Positions 21,632-24,775 of a stretch of DNA of 24,775 nucleotides are shown here, in pieces. Source of the stretch: a virus. The DNA is taken from positions 1 through 24,775 of the IMG/VR virus record IMGVR_UViG_3300042389_000601. One strand, 5' to 3'. Each line of letters starts with the position of its first letter. The first letter of the stretch is position 1. A program made the position numbers and the translations under genes. Below the pieces are notes generated by a model. That model was not told the DNA's origin and made no database searches. It saw only the letters and a program-made list of their open reading frames with translations.

Positions 21632-22025
21632 AACCAATTTAAATATAACCGACATAAGTAACGATTTTACCAGTAATCCTGTTACCGGCGACATATCAAT
21701 TAAAAAGAATATCGATGCTATAAAGCAATCTCTTAAAAATTTGATGCTAATGAAAAGATTTGATAAACCCTTTGATCCTAAAATTGATGTAGGATTAAAT
21801 GAGGTTTTATTTGAAAATTTCCCAGATCCAATTTTAAAAGACATTATTTCTAAAAAAATTGAATATATAATTTCAGTATATGAACCCAGAATCAAGTTGC
21901 AAAAAGTAGAAGTTGAAAGTTTATATGAAAAAAATTTACTGCAAATTGATATAACGTTTTCTTTAAGAAACCAAGCATCAGAAGAATTGCAAAACTTGCA
22001 AATAAATCTTGAGAGGATCAGATGA
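21624..22025 (+). CDS. 25: gp25 baseplate wedge protein
   Basis: A 133-residue protein (T4 gp25 is 132) of the GPW/gp25 family, the core wedge protein from which sheath polymerisation starts. NPVTGDISIKKNIDAIKQSLKNLMLMKRFDKPFDPKIDVGLNEVLFE is the typical N-terminal half, and the conserved EPR is at 87-89 in VYEPRIKLQKVEV. Despite older names it has no lysozyme activity. Starts within the 3' end of the GAF gene; stop overlaps gp6 by 4 bases (ATGA). Confidence 0.93.
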   Translation: MAKTNLNITDISNDFTSNPVTGDISIKKNIDAIKQSLKNLMLMKRFDKPFDPKIDVGLNEVLFENFPDPILKDIISKKIEYIISVYEPRIKLQKVEVESLYEKNLLQIDITFSLRNQASEELQNLQINLERIR

Positions 22026-23914
22026 AACCAGATTTTTCAAAATTAGACTATAGCGACATTAAACAGAATTTAATAACTTTTCTAAAGTCGCAAGATAAAT
22101 TTAATTCCTATAATTTTGAGGGATCTACATTAAACATTCTTTTAGACATACTGGCATATAACACACATTACCAATCATTATACAATAACATAACATTTAA
22201 TGAAGCTTTTTTGGACACGGCTCAAAAAAGATCATCCGTAGTTTCAATTGCTAAAAATTTAGGATATACTCCCGAATCTTCACGATCAGCAACATGTGCG
22301 GTAGAAGTTTTAATTGATGCAAATTCTAATGGTGGATTGTCTTCTTATACAATACCAAAAAATACAGCATTTAAAGTTAACAAAGATAATAGTGTTTATT
22401 ATTTTTACAACTTAAATGATGCGGTTTATACTCCCAATACTTACAATGAAACCACTGGTTTAGTGGAAACTTATACAACAGGTAGTATAGTTTTAAAAGA
22501 AGGTACGTTTAAAACCGTAAATTTTGTGATAAATGGTTCCAATCCAACACAAAAAATAACTTTAAGAAGTACTAATATCGACACAAATACAATTTCCGTA
22601 AGAGTACAAAATTCTACAAGTGATTCTTCAGGCATAAATGATGTTTGGGAAGAAGCAAAAAATATGGTAATGGTTGACGGTTCTTCTAAAGTATATTTTC
22701 TAGAAGAGGGACCAGATGAGAACTATAGAATATATTTTGGAGATGGTATAATAGGACAATCTTTAAATGAAGGTAATTTAGTAATAATTACATTTTTAGA
22801 AACTAATGGGGAAGAAGCAAACGAAATAGGAGTAAATGATGAAGAAGGTGCAAGAGTATTTACTTCTCCATCTCTACCAAATACAACAGTTATAGTGAGA
22901 ACTCCATCATATGGTGGTTCAAGTCGTGAAACCACTCAATCTATTAAATACAAAGCACCAAAGGCATTTAGTACTCAAGAGCGTGCCGTAACTGCTGACG
23001 ATTATTCTATAGTCTTGCAAAATGATTTTTCTTTTATCAAATCTATAAAATGTTGGGGAGGAGAAGATAATACACCACCCGCTTATGGAAAGATCTTTAT
23101 ATCAATAAAACCAGAAAACAGAGCAGCACTTTCAAACACAGAAAAAAATGCTATATTGCGTTCTCTGACAAAAAATAGAGCAGTTGTAGGAATAATACCA
23201 GAATTAGTAGATCCCAATTTGATTTATTTAATAATCAATTGTGATGCTAAAGTCGATATCATTAAAACAAATGGCTCAATTGAAAGTCTTAAGACTAAAA
23301 TAATCAGTGCAATAAATGAATACATTCAAACAAATTTGGATGTTTTTGATGCAGATTTGATAGTAAATGAATTGGAAAATACTATTAAAAATACTGACAC
23401 TTCTTTGTTAAGTGTTACTGTCACTCCCCAACTAGAATACAGATTAACTCCTGTTTATGGAACGGCTGTAGATTACACTATTAATTTCCAAAATGAAATA
23501 GTCAAAAGTGATAGTATTGATAAACCAAATATAAAGTCTTCAAGATTCAACTATTACGATTATCAAAATAACATAAGACTTTGCAGAATATATGATAATG
23601 GTTCTGGTAAATTATATCTTGCTTTTGAAAATGGTAATAAAGAATATAGCATTGGGAAATTTTCAAACATAGATTTAACCGAAAATGCACCAGAATATAT
23701 TGGTAGTATAGATTATGAAACTGGTATTTTATCTCTTACAAAATTTAAACCACAAATTAATGAAGAAAATAACCCATTTATAAAGTTTTTTGCTAACGTA
23801 GTAGATTCTGATGTGTTTGTAAATCCTGATACAATTTTAACAATAGATAGTGATGATCCTAATTCTGTTGTTATCAACTTGACAGAAACTGCTTATAGAA
23901 AACCAATTAAATGA
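22022..23914 (+). CDS. 6: gp6 baseplate wedge protein
   Basis: A 630-residue protein (T4 gp6 is 660) forming the inner iris ring of the baseplate. The N-terminus LDYSDIKQNLITFLKSQDKFNSYNFEGSTLNILLDILAYNTHYQSLYNNITFNEAFLDTA..SVVSIAKNLGYTP is diagnostic. The middle NYRIYFGDGIIGQSLNEGNLVIITFLETNG and APKAFSTQERAVTADDYSIVL segments are the conserved gpJ/gp6 core. It ends with a beta-rich C-terminal region. Part of the ATGA-coupled wedge set gp25-gp6-gp7-like. Confidence 0.95.
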   Translation: MKPDFSKLDYSDIKQNLITFLKSQDKFNSYNFEGSTLNILLDILAYNTHYQSLYNNITFNEAFLDTAQKRSSVVSIAKNLGYTPESSRSATCAVEVLIDANSNGGLSSYTIPKNTAFKVNKDNSVYYFYNLNDAVYTPNTYNETTGLVETYTTGSIVLKEGTFKTVNFVINGSNPTQKITLRSTNIDTNTISVRVQNSTSDSSGINDVWEEAKNMVMVDGSSKVYFLEEGPDENYRIYFGDGIIGQSLNEGNLVIITFLETNGEEANEIGVNDEEGARVFTSPSLPNTTVIVRTPSYGGSSRETTQSIKYKAPKAFSTQERAVTADDYSIVLQNDFSFIKSIKCWGGEDNTPPAYGKIFISIKPENRAALSNTEKNAILRSLTKNRAVVGIIPELVDPNLIYLIINCDAKVDIIKTNGSIESLKTKIISAINEYIQTNLDVFDADLIVNELENTIKNTDTSLLSVTVTPQLEYRLTPVYGTAVDYTINFQNEIVKSDSIDKPNIKSSRFNYYDYQNNIRLCRIYDNGSGKLYLAFENGNKEYSIGKFSNIDLTENAPEYIGSIDYETGILSLTKFKPQINEENNPFIKFFANVVDSDVFVNPDTILTIDSDDPNSVVINLTETAYRKPIK

Positions 23915-24775
23915 TCGAATTAAAGATTAAAACTCCGGTCGCAAATGATATAGTTTTTTCGGATTTAGTAACTATAAATTACGAAGTGCGAGATACTGAT
24001 GGTTTGTTTTCAACTGTAGTTTTTGAAATCGGCAATTCGGTTTATGAAAAAACTAATAGAGTAGATTTATTTAATGTAACTTTGACTGAAGGTAATCACG
24101 TTTTAACTTGCTATATTAGAAACAAATATGGCAAAGAATTACCAAATACTAGAAAAACAATATATTTTTCAACAAAACCTATTACGTTAGAATTAAAAAA
24201 TCAATTATCTTCTGTAGTAAGTGCTACTATACCTGATTTCTTGCAATATGAATATGGTGTATTTGTAGAATTTGTTAAAGAATATTATAGATGGATGGAA
24301 TTAAGTAAAAATGTAAATTACATTCCACACTCTATTGAACAATTCTTGGATGTAGATACTGTTCCACCAGAGTTAATTGATAAATTTTATGAAACATATC
24401 TTGCAGTTTTTCCTAAAAAATTTGCAACAGACAAGGAAACTGGAAACAAAGTTGATATTACAAAAATTATAAAAAGAATTAGAGATTTTTATAAAAGAAA
24501 AGGAACCGAAGATTCTTTTAGATTTTTGTTTAGATTGATGTTTGATGCGGAAATAACTCTTTCATATCCTAGAGAAAAAATTATAACAGCATCACAAGGG
24601 AAATGGGTAGTACCAACATTTATAAGAATACAAAATTTAACAGAAGATAACTGTGGATTTTTAATTGGTAAAGAGATTTATGGTCTTGATGCAAATGGTA
24701 ATAAGTCTTTCTTTGCAGTAGTAGAAGATGTTTCATTTTTCTTTGGTACTGGAAGAAACGAAACATCTTCTACTA
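23911..24775 (+). CDS. gp7-like baseplate wedge protein with N-terminal Ig-like domain, 3'-truncated by window edge
   Basis: Open from ATG 23911 (ATGA overlap with gp6) to the right edge, 288 codons so far. Residues 1-90 look like an immunoglobulin-like beta-sandwich (TPVANDIVFSDLVTINYEVRDTDGLFSTVVFEI... NVTLTEGNHVLTCYIRN..). Then follows the conserved wedge segment: YEYGVFVEFVKEYYRWMEL, IEQFLDVDTVPPELIDKFYETYLAVFPK, IIKRIRDFYKRKGTEDSFRFLFRLMFDAEITLSYPREKI, SQGKW. The RDFYKRKGTEDSFRFLFR motif marks the large wedge proteins that follow gp6 in marine T4-like phages, usually named gp7. T4 gp7 is 1032 residues, so most of the gene is outside. Naming is by position plus motif. Confidence 0.7.
   Translation, partial: MIELKIKTPVANDIVFSDLVTINYEVRDTDGLFSTVVFEIGNSVYEKTNRVDLFNVTLTEGNHVLTCYIRNKYGKELPNTRKTIYFSTKPITLELKNQLSSVVSATIPDFLQYEYGVFVEFVKEYYRWMELSKNVNYIPHSIEQFLDVDTVPPELIDKFYETYLAVFPKKFATDKETGNKVDITKIIKRIRDFYKRKGTEDSFRFLFRLMFDAEITLSYPREKIITASQGKWVVPTFIRIQNLTEDNCGFLIGKEIYGLDANGNKSFFAVVEDVSFFFGTGRNETSST

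Overview
This window is part of the genome of a strictly virulent, T4-like contractile-tailed phage. The AT-rich, AAA/GAA-heavy codon use and the mix of T4 core genes with a large nucleotide-sugar/glycosyltransferase block resemble marine T4-like phages of cyanobacteria or SAR11-type hosts. That host guess is inference: no host-specific gene lies in the window. No tRNA, CRISPR array, insertion sequence or integrase is visible, and no gene-free stretch reaches 300 bases.

Region 1 (1-10203, + strand) is a glycan-synthesis cassette of 14 genes. It opens inside a GDP-mannose 4,6-dehydratase gene (gmd, 5' end outside the window). Six GT-A-type glycosyltransferase-like genes follow, including a tandem duplicate pair, then two GT-B-like genes, a GNAT acetyltransferase, a DUF4254-like small protein, a class I methyltransferase, a PLP-dependent sugar aminotransferase of the GDP-perosamine synthase type, and an extended-SDR epimerase. 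Eight of the junctions are 4-base ATGA stop/start overlaps, so the block reads as one translationally coupled polycistron. gmd, the aminotransferase and the acetyltransferase together could make GDP-perosamine or its N-acetyl form, to be transferred by the glycosyltransferases.

Region 2 (10193-11464, + strand) is a replication/transcription pair: a short gp33-like late-transcription coactivator, a near-consensus sigma70 promoter overlapping its stop codon, a leader with a direct repeat and small hairpin, and the single-stranded-DNA-binding protein gp32, whose codon use is strikingly unlike its neighbours. A strong intrinsic terminator closes it. T4 gene 59, between 33 and 32 in T4, is missing here.

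Region 3 (11465-15777, - strand) is a head/tail assembly block read from gp4 (PD-(D/E)XK head-completion protein) through a conserved T4-superfamily assembly protein, a tail-tube-fold protein and a gp26-like hub protein to a 629-residue tape-measure candidate. Between gp26 and the tape measure is a short open frame reachable only by a -1 shift at a canonical T TTT TTC heptamer just before the gp26 stop, which is the classic tail-assembly-chaperone arrangement.

Region 4 (15808-24775, + strand) is the baseplate operon: gp48, gp53, a gp27-like hub, gp5 split into two overlapping genes (OB-fold part and beta-helix spike part, with no lysozyme domain), a membrane-anchored GAF-like protein, gp25, gp6, and a gp7-like wedge protein that runs off the end. 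Regions 3 and 4 diverge from a 30-base gap holding an inverted repeat.
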